Assembly (NCBI GenBank): GCA_021029095.1
Contig: JAJOHG010000008.1
Span: forward strand, 186,001-250,000
DNA length: 64,000 nucleotides
Source of the DNA: Phellopilus nigrolimitatus
Taxonomy: Eukaryota; Basidiomycota; Agaricomycetes; Hymenochaetales; Hymenochaetaceae
Direction: 5' to 3'
Numbering within the stretch: the stretch's first letter is position 1; every line of letters begins with the position of its first letter. The notes beneath the pieces are model-generated. The model did not search any database, had not been told where the DNA came from, and worked only from the letters and a program-made list of their open reading frames with translations. Positions 22,956-33,350 of the stretch are shown in pieces. The translations under genes and the position numbers were made by a program.

Positions 22956-23056
22956 TCCCAAACTATTCCTTATCTATGCATATTCAACAACTTCGTTTAA
23001 TCCTTGATATCTATCATGAACCTTTTAAATCGCTATGTTACATCACAATAGTCTTC
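22956..23056. other. Short spacer downstream of permease A
   Basis: AT-rich 3' flank of permease A. Nothing else seen. Confidence 0.4.
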
Positions 23057-25212
23057 TCACAAGCGACCCCTCCATCGTACCTCCGCGTAACGCAATGGGA
23101 CGTACAGCAATGCGGTCACGGCGAATGCGACCTCGAACCCGATGTCGCCTGTCGAGCGCGCAATCGGGCCGACGAACCACACCTGGTCCATGCAAGGGAC
23201 AACTAGCGCGAAACTCAGGACACTCGCCGTGATCGCAGCGAGGCCCGACGGCAGGGCGCGCGGCACGTTCCACATCGCCAGGTCGTAGTTCGCAAACGCA
23301 TCCAGGGCATATGGCTGAGAAGAGATCGCGGATTGTTTGGAGAAATATTTCGAAGCGGGTGCCTGGAAAAGCGCACGCGCATGCGCCCGGAACACGAAGT
23401 GCTCCATAATAACGACGGCAATGAAGCAGGCTGCCCAGTAACCGATCAGCCCGAGGAAGTTCGTCAGCGTCGAGTAGAAGCGATGCGCTCCGACAACCGA
23501 CAGCGGGATGACGCTGCGGGAAGATGAGAGTTCAGTATCCGCAACACATGAAAGTACAGAAAGTCGTACACAGCAGTAGCGAGTATGGAGAAAACATATC
23601 GCGGAAGGTGCACGCAGAACGGGATGAACACCTGGAAGCTCAGGCCGAACGAATACATTGTCGGCGCGATGTTCGCCGTCACGCTCAGGCTGAGGAGCAC
23701 GGTGAGGAACTTCCCAAATCCGCCAGCAGGTGCAAGGATCGTGACGAAGAGGTCGCCAATGGACTCATCTGCATAGGCAGCGTTCCACGCGGGGACGAGG
23801 GGGATTGCGACGGCAACAGCAGCTCCAAGGCATTGGAGGGTTACCTATGATTCGTGTCATTTAGTAGAAGGGACAGTGAGAAGGAAGATATGCATACAAT
23901 AGGTAGGAGGAAACCAAGGTACGAATATGTGAATATTTTCCAGCTGCAATCATAGATTGTAAGTCAAACATCGTCAACTTGATTTTCTGACTGACCTCGA
24001 TACACGGGCATCTAGATATGTCGTGAAGTCAGAGCCCATCGGCGCGTACGTTATAACAAAGCCAGCGATAACGGATGCGAACGATAGTACCATTGCAGCC
24101 GTCGCCGGTGTTGCCGGAGGCGGACTAGAAAGGTGCTTGCCACCTAACCCAAGCGCAACGACGTACACCACAAGGACGGGGATCCATGATATGCGCTCAT
24201 ACCTGATTGGATAAAATAATAATTAATAAGAAAGTCAGGGGAAACGTCAAAAATGAGCTTGCCAGTTGAGGACCTTTAGTCCGCAAAATGAAACCTGAGC
24301 CAAGATAAGTAAACGGATGAAGAAATCCAACTAGTATTAACACACCAGCAGTGAAATAACGGCTATGATCACAATTCCTACGCTGTCAGTGCCAATCTTG
24401 TTCAGCTCAGCGTCGGTAAAGACCGTGGGAGAACTTACGTCCAATCCAAGTGTCCGTCAGAGACAGCCGCAAGTGTCTGTCCGCCTAATATACAGTTCAA
24501 AATCATGAATCCTGTCATTGTCATCAGACCGAATATGCTCGGCACGGCTGCCCCATAGAATCTACAAAAGTGAGCGGCTTTGCATGATAAGAGAACGAAT
24601 AAAACGCGTACCCGAAGCTGTAGCGTGCCTGACACATCTGTCGCAGACCGAATATAGGACCCCACGTCGATCTGAAAGGTAAATATGCCGATCAGTAAGA
24701 GAAAAAATTTGAAGGATGGAGTACTCACAGATATGCAGGGGGCGTGCAGCATAGTATATTGATAAACAAAATGACAAGGCAGCTGTCGCGCAGACCAAGT
24801 CCATAGACCATTGGACCGACAGTGCCGGAAGAAAACCTACACAAAGGTGTTCAGAGTTGCTCACAAAAAAAGGTTTGTCTCTGAAGAAGACTCACGAGAG
24901 GACATTGAAGTTCGCCGCCAACCAGATGAAGAATATTTTATGGAAATGCTGGTCCGTCCGCTGTTCTCTTGGAACAGGGTAGATTCCTGGCCATTTCAAA
25001 TTTCAGAGTGGTTCAAATTATGCGATACTTGATAGATCACCTCTAGTCTCTACACCCCAGGTAAGCAGCTTATACGTCACCTTGCGCAATCCGAGCTTCC
25101 CGCCGTCTCCAGTTCCTTGAGCGTCGTACTCTGTGTCGTCGACATAGGTTTGATCAGCTTGTGTCCCTCGATATTTCTCGTCATCTGCGGTCGTCTTGCT
25201 ATCATCATACAT
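23057..25212 (-). CDS. Purine-cytosine permease (FCY2-type, NCS1 family), paralogue A
   Basis: A plasma-membrane nucleobase:proton symporter of the Fcy2/NCS1 family. The first ATG (25212) begins MYDDSKTTADDEKYRG. The shared N-terminal signature KLGLRKVTYKLLTWGVETRG leads into the first helices. Recognisable segments in order: LSFSSGTVGPMVYGLGLRDS; YSFGFYGAAVPSIFGLMTMT; LNCILGGQTLAAVSDG; FVITYAPMGSDFTTYLDARV; ANIAPTMYSFGLSFQVFIPF; and the C-terminal VWFVGPIARSTGDIGFEVAF then LLYVPLRYAEVRWRGRL. Many short introns interrupt it. It is a diverged tandem paralogue of permeases B and C. Where B and C start (aagATGacc), copy A has aagACGacc, so it relies on an ATG slightly upstream. Confidence 0.87.
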
Positions 25213-25546
25213 CGCTGTGAGAACCCCGTAGCTGAGAGAGGGTGTGGGAGGAGTAAAGACGGCTGAAGATATGCATGACTCCAACTAAGCAAGATCCAAA
25301 AAAAGTCGGCGCTATTTTGAGACGTCGATCGCGGAGCTTAATCCGATCATCCCCGCTCACGTCCGAAGGTTCGATCCGGCTGCTGTGGAGACTTTTGCTT
25401 CGCGTTGGCGCCGATTTACATATCTGATTGCCATGCTTCCGAGTCAGTACCTGCTTGAAAATGACAAGGCTAATTCTTCATCCGCGGATTCGCAAGGACT
25501 GACGACCGTATTATTTGGGAGCCCGCCGTTCTGGCACGACCGCGCA
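25213..25546. promoter_or_regulatory. 5' region of permease A
   Basis: Single-copy sequence between the permease A start and the outer edge of the inverted repeat. It should contain the permease A promoter. No tRNA fold was found despite a TTCGATCC string near 25371. Confidence 0.4.
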
Positions 25547-26027
25547 TCCTCATCAGAGAATAATTTGAGCACTAATCCATAGCTGATGTCCTATCATCTA
25601 TGACTTCTGTGACCACGACAAAGCATGACGTCATTCATGTACCATGAATGGCCAAGAAAGGTAGGGAGATTGAAGCTTCCTAGACGGAATTGGTTGTACA
25701 GATATATGTCAGAGCCAAAATAAGTCAGTTGTAAAGCTTGATAGGGTAGATGAGCAAAGGTCAAGCTCATTTAAGTCAAAGGCACTCTATTGCTAGAAAA
25801 CTCACTTAATGGCAGAAAATAAATTCCTTGTGAGCTGCTTTCCCCATACAAATAGTTTGAAGGCATATAACGAAGCGACAAAAATCAGATCGCCAATTTT
25901 GACGGAACGAGCCGTGGCTACTGGGCGTGATTGGCATAGTGAAACATATTACCAGGGCTTGTCAGGGGAAAGAACTTAGCATTACTATGATCTTTCTCAA
26001 TCGCTAGATCGAACTGCAGAGGTCTCC

Positions 26028-28160
26028 TCACAATCGCCCCTTGCATCGCACCTCCGCGTAGCGCAATGGAACGTACAGAAGTGCAGTCACGACGAACGCG
26101 ACCTCAAATCCGATGTCGCCTGTCGAGCGCGCAATAGGCCCGACGAACCACACCTGGTCCATGCAAGGAATGACGAGCGCGAAGCTCAACGCACTCGCCG
26201 TGATCGCGGCGAAGCCTGGCGGCAGGGAGCTCGGTACATTCCACATCGCAAGGTCGTAGTTTGCGAACGCATCCAAGGAGTATGACTCCGGAGAGACCGG
26301 AGAATTTGCGGTTTTTCCCGAGTAAGATCCCGAGGAGCGTGCCGCGACGAGCGCACGCGCGTGTGCGCGGAACACGAAGTGCTCCATGAGAACGACGGCA
26401 GTGAAGCAGGCTGCCCAGTAGCCGATCAGCCCGAGGAAGTTGGTCAGCGTTGAATAGAAGCGGTGCGCTCCAACAATTGCTAGCGGAATGGTCCTGAGGG
26501 TGAATCAAAATTCAGTATTCGGACCGCATGCCAGTCCTGAGAAAACGTACACAGCAGCAGCGAATACGGTGAATAAGTATCGCGGGAGGTGCACACAGAA
26601 CGGGATGAACACCTGGAAACTCATTCCAAACGAGTACATTGTCGGCGCGATGTTCGCCGTCACGTTCAAGCTGATGAGCACAACGAGAAACTTTCCGAAG
26701 CCGCCAGCAGGTGCGAGGATGGCGACGAAGAGTTCGCCAATAGACTCTTCTGCGTAGGCGGCATTCCACGCGGGGACCAAAGGGATTGCAACAGCGACGG
26801 CAGCACCAAGACATTGGAGGGATACCTGCAATTCCAGGTTATAGATAAGAGTCAAGAAAAAAAAGGAAGGGGGGCATACAATAGGTAAGAAAAACCCGAG
26901 ATAAGCATACGTGAATATCTTCCAGCTACCGTAATATCATTGTAGGTCAGTCCTCGTCAAAGTATGCGCTGACTGACCTCGATACGCGCGCATCCAAGTA
27001 TGTCGTAAAATCAGAGGCAATCGGTCCGCAAGTTATGACGAATCCAGCGATGACGGATGCGAACGACAGGACTGTGGCGGCCGTTGCTGGCACCGCCGGA
27101 GGCGGGTTAGAGAGATGCTTGCCGCCTAAGCCGAGCAGAACGACATACACCACGAGGACGGGGATCCAACACAAGCGCTCATACCTGCATAGGAGAAACA
27201 ATGAGTGGAATAAAACCAAAGGGAATCCATATGAGCTCGCCAGTAGATGACTTTCAATCCGCAAAACGAGACCTAAGCCAGGATAAGTCCATGGAAAAAA
27301 GAGTTCGAGTGGTGTTAACACACCAGTAATGAAAAGACACCTATGATTACAATTCCTACACTGTCAATCCCGTTCAGTTTCAGTACCGGTAGAGGTTGTA
27401 GTAAACTTACGTCCAATCCAAGTGTCCATCAGAGACAGCCGCGAGCGTCTGTCCGCCTAATATACAATTCAAAACCATGAATCCGGTCATCGTCATCAAA
27501 TTCAATATGCTCGGAATAATCGCCCCGTAATATCTACAGGAATGAGTAATGCAGATAATAGGAATGAACGGAACACGTACCCGAAGCTGTAGCGCGCCTG
27601 ACACATCTGCCTCAAGCCGAGCTTAGGGCCCCATGTCGACCTAAAATCATGACTAAACAAAGGGAAAAAGTCGGGGTAACGGAGGACTCACAAATATGCA
27701 GGGGGCGTGCAGCATAGTATATTGAAAAACAAGATAACCAAACAGCTGTCACGTAGACTAAGCCCGTAGACCAGTGGACCGATGGTGCCGGAAGAAAACC
27801 TGCTGAGGTGTTCAGAGTCGCCGAAGCCTTCTGGCTTCGAAGAAGGCCCACTCACGAGAGGATATCGAAGTCTAGCGAAAACCAGATGAAAAATATTTTG
27901 TGGAAATGCTGGTCCGTCCGTTGTTCTCTCGGAACAGGGTAGATTCCTGCCATACGAAGTTTCATAGCGGCTCATATCATGCGACACGTTATCAGATCAC
28001 CTCTTGTCTCCACGCCCCAGGTCAAAAGCTTGAGTGTCAACTTGCGCAGTCCCAGTTTCCCGCCATCTCCAATCTGTTGAGCATTATACAAAGTGTCCTG
28101 CTCGTCGATACAGATCTGATCAGCTTGTGCTACTTGGCGTTTCTCGTAGTCGGAGGTCAT
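26028..28160 (-). CDS. Purine-cytosine permease (FCY2-type), paralogue B
   Basis: A nucleobase permease almost identical to copy C in the opposite arm and clearly diverged from copy A. The start at 28160 gives MTSDYEKRQVAQADQICIDE. The conserved KLGLRKLTLKLLTWGVETRG and the helices AVAIPLVPAWNAAYAEESIG, LVVLISLNVTANIAPTMYSF and VWFVGPIARSTGDIGFEVAF follow across many short introns. It ends YAEVRCKGRL. No disabling change was noticed. Differences from copy C are mostly single residues (for example Thr/Ala near residue 23 and SSLPP/SALPP near the end). Its promoter lacks about 80 bp present upstream of copy C. Confidence 0.87.
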
Positions 28161-28478
28161 CTTGTTATCATCGTAGATCGTTCGCGCTTCCCAGAAGGGA
28201 GTCGGAGGTGCTGACTGAAGATATATATTGATGACTCAAACTTAGGAAGAGCCCAGATTTTGACGTCGCCGACGATTAGCCGACGATTCCGCTTACGTAT
28301 GCCAATCCGTTGCCGCAAGTATAGTTTTCCGTCTATTGTTTGACTCTTACATTTGATAGTATCAGTCATTAATTGCAAAGTGCAAGATCAAGAAAGGAAG
28401 AAGACACAACATTGAGGCAGGAGCCACGAAACTCATGCATGATCCGCACACGGGAGGTCTAGTTGAGAAATTGGCATT
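28161..28478. promoter_or_regulatory. Permease B 5' region, shorter version
   Basis: Spacer between permease B and the 3' end of the NTase-like gene. It corresponds to 50755-51164 in the other arm but lacks about 80 bp between caatta and gtaagagtcaa, including a TGATAA and a CACGTG string. Confidence 0.6.
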
Positions 28479-29990
28479 TCAGTTCTCTAAGAATAGACTG
28501 GAAGCCAAATTCCCTGGTAGACTGAACAGTGCAGAGAAAGCGGGGCATGACGATAGCCGCGCGTGTCCGCTCCTCTCGTCTGTGAAATTGCATTAACTAC
28601 TTGGAGACATAGATCGAGAGATCCTTACCTTCGTCGCCGCACATATTGCACGTACAGTCCCGCATACAAATGCTTTTCCATGATGCCATGGCTAGGTCGC
28701 ATCTGGAACAGTCTGTTGCATCAACTTCCATCTAGCTCATAATATCGAAAGAAGCTACATACTTTCTCGATTCCGGGAACACAGCGATATCTGGGTTGCT
28801 TTTCATGCACTGTATCATATGGAACATGAAGCTCATCTTGAGCGAAAAGTCCATGCATGCGGTATAGCGATGCTCAAAGAAGTCAGGCTTGAGAAGGGTG
28901 AATTTCATTTCCACCAGTGCGTTTTCCGGCGCTTTGAACAAGCTGAAGCTGTTTAGGGAGAATGGATCGATAGAGAGGGGCAGAGCCCTGGCGAGCGTTC
29001 TGGCGTGTTCCCCGTCACTTTGGCATTTATTTTTTTCTGAAATGCCGTCGATATCGAAGGGTATGACCCAGGTTTTTTCATCGGCGACCCAGCGATTTTC
29101 GAAGCGAAACGCCGACAGCAGGTCTGATTGCTCGTCTTCTGAGATAGCTGTCTGTATGTCCCATCCACGTCTTTTGTACTTTTCGATCGCCTGCTCGTGC
29201 CTAACTTCTTTCGTGTCGCAGACGAGTGCACGGTGTTCCTCGAACGATCCTTTCGGATACAAAGCGTACGCGGCGCGGTACGTAATAGCGTTCATAACAA
29301 CCGCTGGCAGTGGGAATATAAAAATAACTCAAAGGCGGAAAGAAATTTTCGTTGCTATGTAAACTTACTTGAGTGAAAGCCCAACATGCAATCCATCGGT
29401 GAGCTCATCGTGACGATCACCTGTATCTTCAACACGTTTGCTCCGCTGGGTACTGTGGATTTGAAGTTGAAGACTCGAGTCACGCGGTTCCAGCGGTAAG
29501 AATTCCAATTAGATACTTCATTATCAATAGCGCCTTCCTCAATACCATAGCCTTTGGAATAATAGTCATCGAGCGACTCCATAGCCTTTTCGTATGATTT
29601 GAGTTTACTTTTCGATAGATCAAAAACATAACCTTTTCCGCCGTATGCGATCACCCAATCACAGACCTGTGCTGCATATGGGCAAGTGACATAGAGGTCC
29701 AAATCCGATTCCTCGTACAAGGTGCGGTCCATGAACTGCAGCGCAGTCGAACCCGATACGACTGCATTTGTTTGAGCCTGAAGAACGCGAAATTCCAAGG
29801 GTTCGGTGAAGAAACGAGATAAATGTTTGTTGATGTTATACGCGCGCCTGCTGTAGTCTTTCAACGCGCGCCGGGCAAGTTGGCAAGTACGACCGAATCG
29901 AAAAAGAGTCGCTGGAGAGCAGCGGTCAAACAAAGAGTCGTAGCAGCAGTCTCTGTTGAGGAACTCGGTGAGCATGGGAGAGAGACTCAT
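28479..29990 (-). CDS. F-box-like / nucleotidyltransferase-like / Cys-rich protein, left copy
   Basis: Four exons (29369-29990, 28763-29303, 28629-28702, 28479-28579; 1338 nt, 445 aa) with clean GT..AG junctions. Residues ~20-60 are F-box-like (FDRCSPATLFRFGRTCQLAR...YNINKHLSRFF). Residues ~77-101 contain VVSGSTALQF followed by ESDLDLYV, the G-S..D-x-D arrangement of the nucleotidyltransferase fold. The third carboxylate of an active enzyme is not obvious (KIQVIV strand), so it may be inactive. The C-terminal exon pair has a Cys cluster (C389, C400, C404, C406, C409), probably metal-binding, then an FNLPGNLASSLF tail. This resembles a large family of uncharacterised basidiomycete proteins. 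The mirror copy is at 49232-50754. Confidence 0.75.
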
Positions 29991-30529
29991 TCCTGCGTTT
30001 CATTTGACGTCGTGTCGACAAGATTTGACTAAGGAACAGAAAGCAGCGAGATGGTGTCACGTTATGCGACGCGAGTCACGCGACGCGAAGGGTTCCGCGG
30101 CATCAACGCGTTAGCAACCACTTTCAGAAGTTACTTATTTAAATCGTGTCCAGTTATCCCCGGTGCTCAGAGCTAATTTGAGGAGACAAACTTCATCTAC
30201 CCAAATCACGATTCTCACAAGCTCGACTCGAAACGGCGCCGAAACTTCTCAAACAAAAAAAAAGAGCGCCAAATCCAGTACATGGCTCAAGGCTCCTTGC
30301 CTGAGAAGCACGATGACATACTCGGAACGTGGAACGTGACTTGGCTCCTCGATAAGTAGCATGGTTGATAGATTCTCAATAATCAAACACATGTCATGCC
30401 TGTAGAAATACCACAAGTCTAGTAATAGTTTGGATTTACTGAGGTCGACTCGGAGTCCCCATTTGCGCTAAAAGTGACTGACTCTCCCTCGATACAGGGG
30501 GTGAGTACGGCCACTTTTCTCTGGCTCAT
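29991..30529. other. 5' flank of NTase-like gene within arm A
   Basis: Repeated in inverse at about 48690-49231. It should contain the promoter of the NTase-like gene. No other gene seen. Confidence 0.5.
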
Positions 30530-31564
30530 CCCATTTCGAGACCTTTACGTGGCTATGCTTTCTTCATGAACCTCCTGACAATTCCATAACTTCTTTATTC
30601 CAGGGCCCTCCTGATCGTTCCCCTCCGTCAGATCCAGCCAGCAGAGGGCTCGCTCCTGTGGGATTACTTTGGCACATCTCACAACGGCCTATCATTCACC
30701 CGTTCAACCTCGTATTGGGGAGCTGTCCACGTCGTGGCTAAGCGCTCACACAAAGGTGGCTTCGAATTTTCTGGTTTCGAAAATTTCGGGCTGGCTATGC
30801 ACCCCTATTTCTCCTTTGTAATTTCCATAGCCGAATTTTGAGAATCCGAGGCTTCGTGTCGATTTAGAGCTTCTTTTTTTGCCTTTGTGGCTTGTTGCGG
30901 TGCAATCTGTGGCCTCGTCACTACTCTAGAACCACAGTGCGAGGGCCCTGTGTGCTTCTCACAGCCCGATCCATCGTTAAACATCTAAGCAGCCCAGTGG
31001 CTGTAACGTATCTAACCTTTTCGAGTCGTATTGTTTTCGCAAGAAATTCATTCTCTCCTCGAGTTGGCAGAGTCCACGGATTCAGATCTGTAGGCGCAGA
31101 GAAAGAATATGTCTACAACCATATGAGCTACAGCATCTCTGTTATAATATTGTCAGGCGAAGGCACTCGGACGGGACGTCGTCTGATTCACCTTCAGTGT
31201 CGATAGCTGGGTCAAGTGGCGGCAACACATGGCGACGCGTGTGGCTGAATCACGTTCTCAACAGACGCGTCGCCCGATTTGGAAGCCTTTGTTCGTATGT
31301 TCAACTTGGACTCACTCAGGCCCTTTGCATCTTGACTCTTACTTCCGCCGTCGACTCATATTCGCTCTACAACCCTCGAATCAGAAATGGCTTCTGTCGG
31401 ATCTCATAGCCTCATGGCTTCTGCGTGTCACAAAAGCAAGCCACAGCTCCCTGTGCGGTATAAAAAGCCTGCCGTGCGTGGCTTTCCTTCCCTCCATCTC
31501 TCTTCGCTCATCACTGACACTCCTCCTCACTTTATCTTCACTCTGAACATCCTCTGTCGTATCG
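30530..31564 (+). repeat. U repeat (5' flank of NPFP/FIG member 1)
   Basis: A roughly 1 kb flank found upstream of family members at 30530-31564, 35510-36335, 47646-48660, 55374-56490 and 59483-60556. Shared landmarks are GGGCCCTCCTGATCG, the block with GGTTTCGAAAATTTCGGGCT, and GACGCGTCGCCCGATTTGGA. One frame holds protein-like text (ALLIVPLRQIQPAEGSLLW) without a complete gene, so this may derive from an older coding sequence. A TATAAAA lies at 31459-31465. Confidence 0.8.
31459..31465 (+). promoter_or_regulatory. TATA box of NPFP/FIG member 1
   Basis: TATAAAA 100 nt before the ATG, in the context gcggTATAAAAagcctgccg. The equivalent element is present before every other member of the family except the more diverged core copy. 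Confidence 0.6.
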
Positions 31565-33190
31565 ATGGACAACAACACTGATGGCAACACGCAACATTCG
31601 GGCGGTCAAAATGATCCTCCTCCCAATCCCAACTTGCAACAACAACTGGGCGGTCAAACTGATCCTCCCGCCGACATTGGTGGAGCTGATGGTAATACAC
31701 AACCTCCTGACGGACCCGGCGGCCCTGGTGGTGCCCCTGGCATCGCAATTCCGCCAACGTTCGTTGCTGCTGCTAATGCAACCCTGCCGAATTTTCCCGT
31801 TCTTGATGCGTCCTTTGAAACTCGGCAAGATGGGATGAACTTCCTGGCGGACGGGATGAACTCAATGTCGAAATTCGCAAACTCGATCCAACAATCGGAT
31901 GCCGTTATCCGACAAGAAATTTCTCGTATCAAGAATATGTCCGTCGTTCAGAACGTGCAGAACGACCAGAACTCCCTCTCAATGATCTTGGAGTTGTTGA
32001 CTGGACAATTCGCGGAAATGAACAAAGTTATGACTGCTCGATTCGCGGAAATGGACAAAGTTATGACTGATCGATTCGCGAAATCGGAGAAAGCAATGGA
32101 TGATCGATTCGCGCGATCGGACGAAAAGATGAACAGAATAGGCTCAACAGTCGAAGGTCTTAAGACGAGTGTCGATACTCTTAACCATAAGGTTGGCGGT
32201 CTCGAAGCGGGACAAAAGGAGACGACGAATGAGCTAGGAGATATCAAAGCCAGTCTGAAGACGCTGACGATAGAGTCAGTCCTTTAATTTCTGTAATTGC
32301 AATGACGTCGCTGACAGGTCAACTCCAGGCAATCTTACACTTCGTATCGACTACAAAACAATACGTCGAAGAAGGGTTATCTCCGCCTCCCACCTCCCAA
32401 AAATGAGGATGGGTCGGCGAAGCCGTGGCCGAGGAACAACCCCTTCCCTACTTTGCTCGTCAAGTTAGTGGGTCTGAGCCGTGCGTTAAGTCCTGAGTAT
32501 GATCTTGTACAATGTACTGAAACCTTACTTGTTGGTTTTGGCTATCATTAATTAGATGCGAAAATTGTCGAATGGCTCGAGTTCTACAACCAGTACGTAG
32601 ATCCGAACAGCTCCACTTCTAGTCTGCGAAACCAATTCGCACGCTTCATTGGCGTAACTGGCTACGATGACGCCGACATGGGTGTTGACGATGCTAACGG
32701 CGGCGGCGGAGGCGAAGGTGCTGGTCGTGGGGGAAATAACGGTAGTGGCGGTGGTGGTGGCGGGCCAGACGGAAGAGGCCCTCCTGGTGGTGGTGGAGGA
32801 CACCCCTTTAACGACATGCACAGAAACAACCGCCATGATGGACCTCGCGACAGAGGACGCGGTGGCAGACAAGCCGATAACGACAGTGATGACCACATGT
32901 CCGACGAGTCTGGCTCACAAACTAGTGGGGATAGGCGTCGGGATCGGCAGAGCGCATCAGAGGAGGAGGAAGAGAGCCAGAATCCATCTGCAAAGAAGAG
33001 GAGGCGTCAACAGCCTCCTACCGCTCAGGCGGGAAAGAAGGCGACGCCGACGGCAACGACGAAGAAGACAGGGAAGAAGACATCGAAGACGACGACCCAG
33101 GCCACTGCGCAGCAAGAGGTGCCTCAGGATGCGCCGGAAACATCCAGGCCTAAGAGGGCGACGCGGCAGGCTAGGCGCACGAATGCGTGA
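31565..33190 (+). CDS. NPFP/FIG family protein, member 1
   Basis: Unknown function. Three exons: 31565-32274, 32329-32480 and 32556-33190 (1497 nt, 498 aa). Exon 1 starts MDNNTDGNTQHSGGQNDPPP, is Asn/Gln/Gly/Pro-rich to ~residue 75, then forms a long coiled coil with near-repeats (FAEMNKVMTARFAEMDKVMT...RFAKSEKAMDDRFARS). Exon 2 (152 nt) gives EQSYTSYRLQNN...GYLRLPPPKNEDG...KPWPRNNPFP. Exon 3 gives HAKIVEWLEFYNQYVDPNSS then SLRNQFARFIG. A Gly-rich tract, an acidic SEEEEE tract and a basic Lys/Arg/Thr-rich tail ending RRTNA follow, suggesting a nuclear, nucleic-acid- or histone-binding protein (inference). The conserved part is exon 2 plus the first 35 residues of exon 3. Confidence 0.75.
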
Positions 33191-33350
33191 ATGACTTGAC
33201 GGTGTCCATGTATTCCTAGTTTTACTATCAAGGTTTCTGCCCTTTGAGCGACTTGTCTCATTGCAATGTGTACATATATCAAGCTTGATTGATCAACTCG
33301 CAGTGTTCGCTGTTGAAGCAATCCTCATTCTACAGTGTTGAAGTTCATGT
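33191..33350 (+). repeat. D repeat (3' flank of family members)
   Basis: The 3' flank shared by family members. Core landmarks are ACATATATCAAGCTTGATT (a small palindromic region) and TTCTACA..GTGTTGAAGTTCA. Other copies lie at about 37631-37850, 44250-44380, 45985-46169, 53776-53971 and 57690-57892. This copy lacks about 25 bp present in the others after gatcaactc. Confidence 0.75.

Larger units (their letters stand above)
25547..33350 (+). repeat. Left arm of giant inverted repeat (arm A)
   Basis: About 7.8 kb that reappears in reverse complement at 45985-53776. The outer edge is sharp: homology starts at tcctcatcagag (25547), matching ctctgatgagga ending at 53776. It contains permease B, the F-box/NTase-like gene and NPFP/FIG member 1, all with mirror-image partners. 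Identity is very high in coding exons. Differences are concentrated in a promoter indel, a mid-gene hotspot and repeat-length changes. The inner edge (about 33350) is gradual. Confidence 0.9.

Noticed and set aside
25310..25390. TTCGATCC string resembling a tRNA T-loop
   Set aside because: No pairing T stem, acceptor stem or anticodon arm could be drawn around it.
32552..32896. Val/Thr-rich minus frame opposite member 1 exon 3
   Set aside because: Complement of the Gly-rich codon tract. Low complexity with no gene structure.
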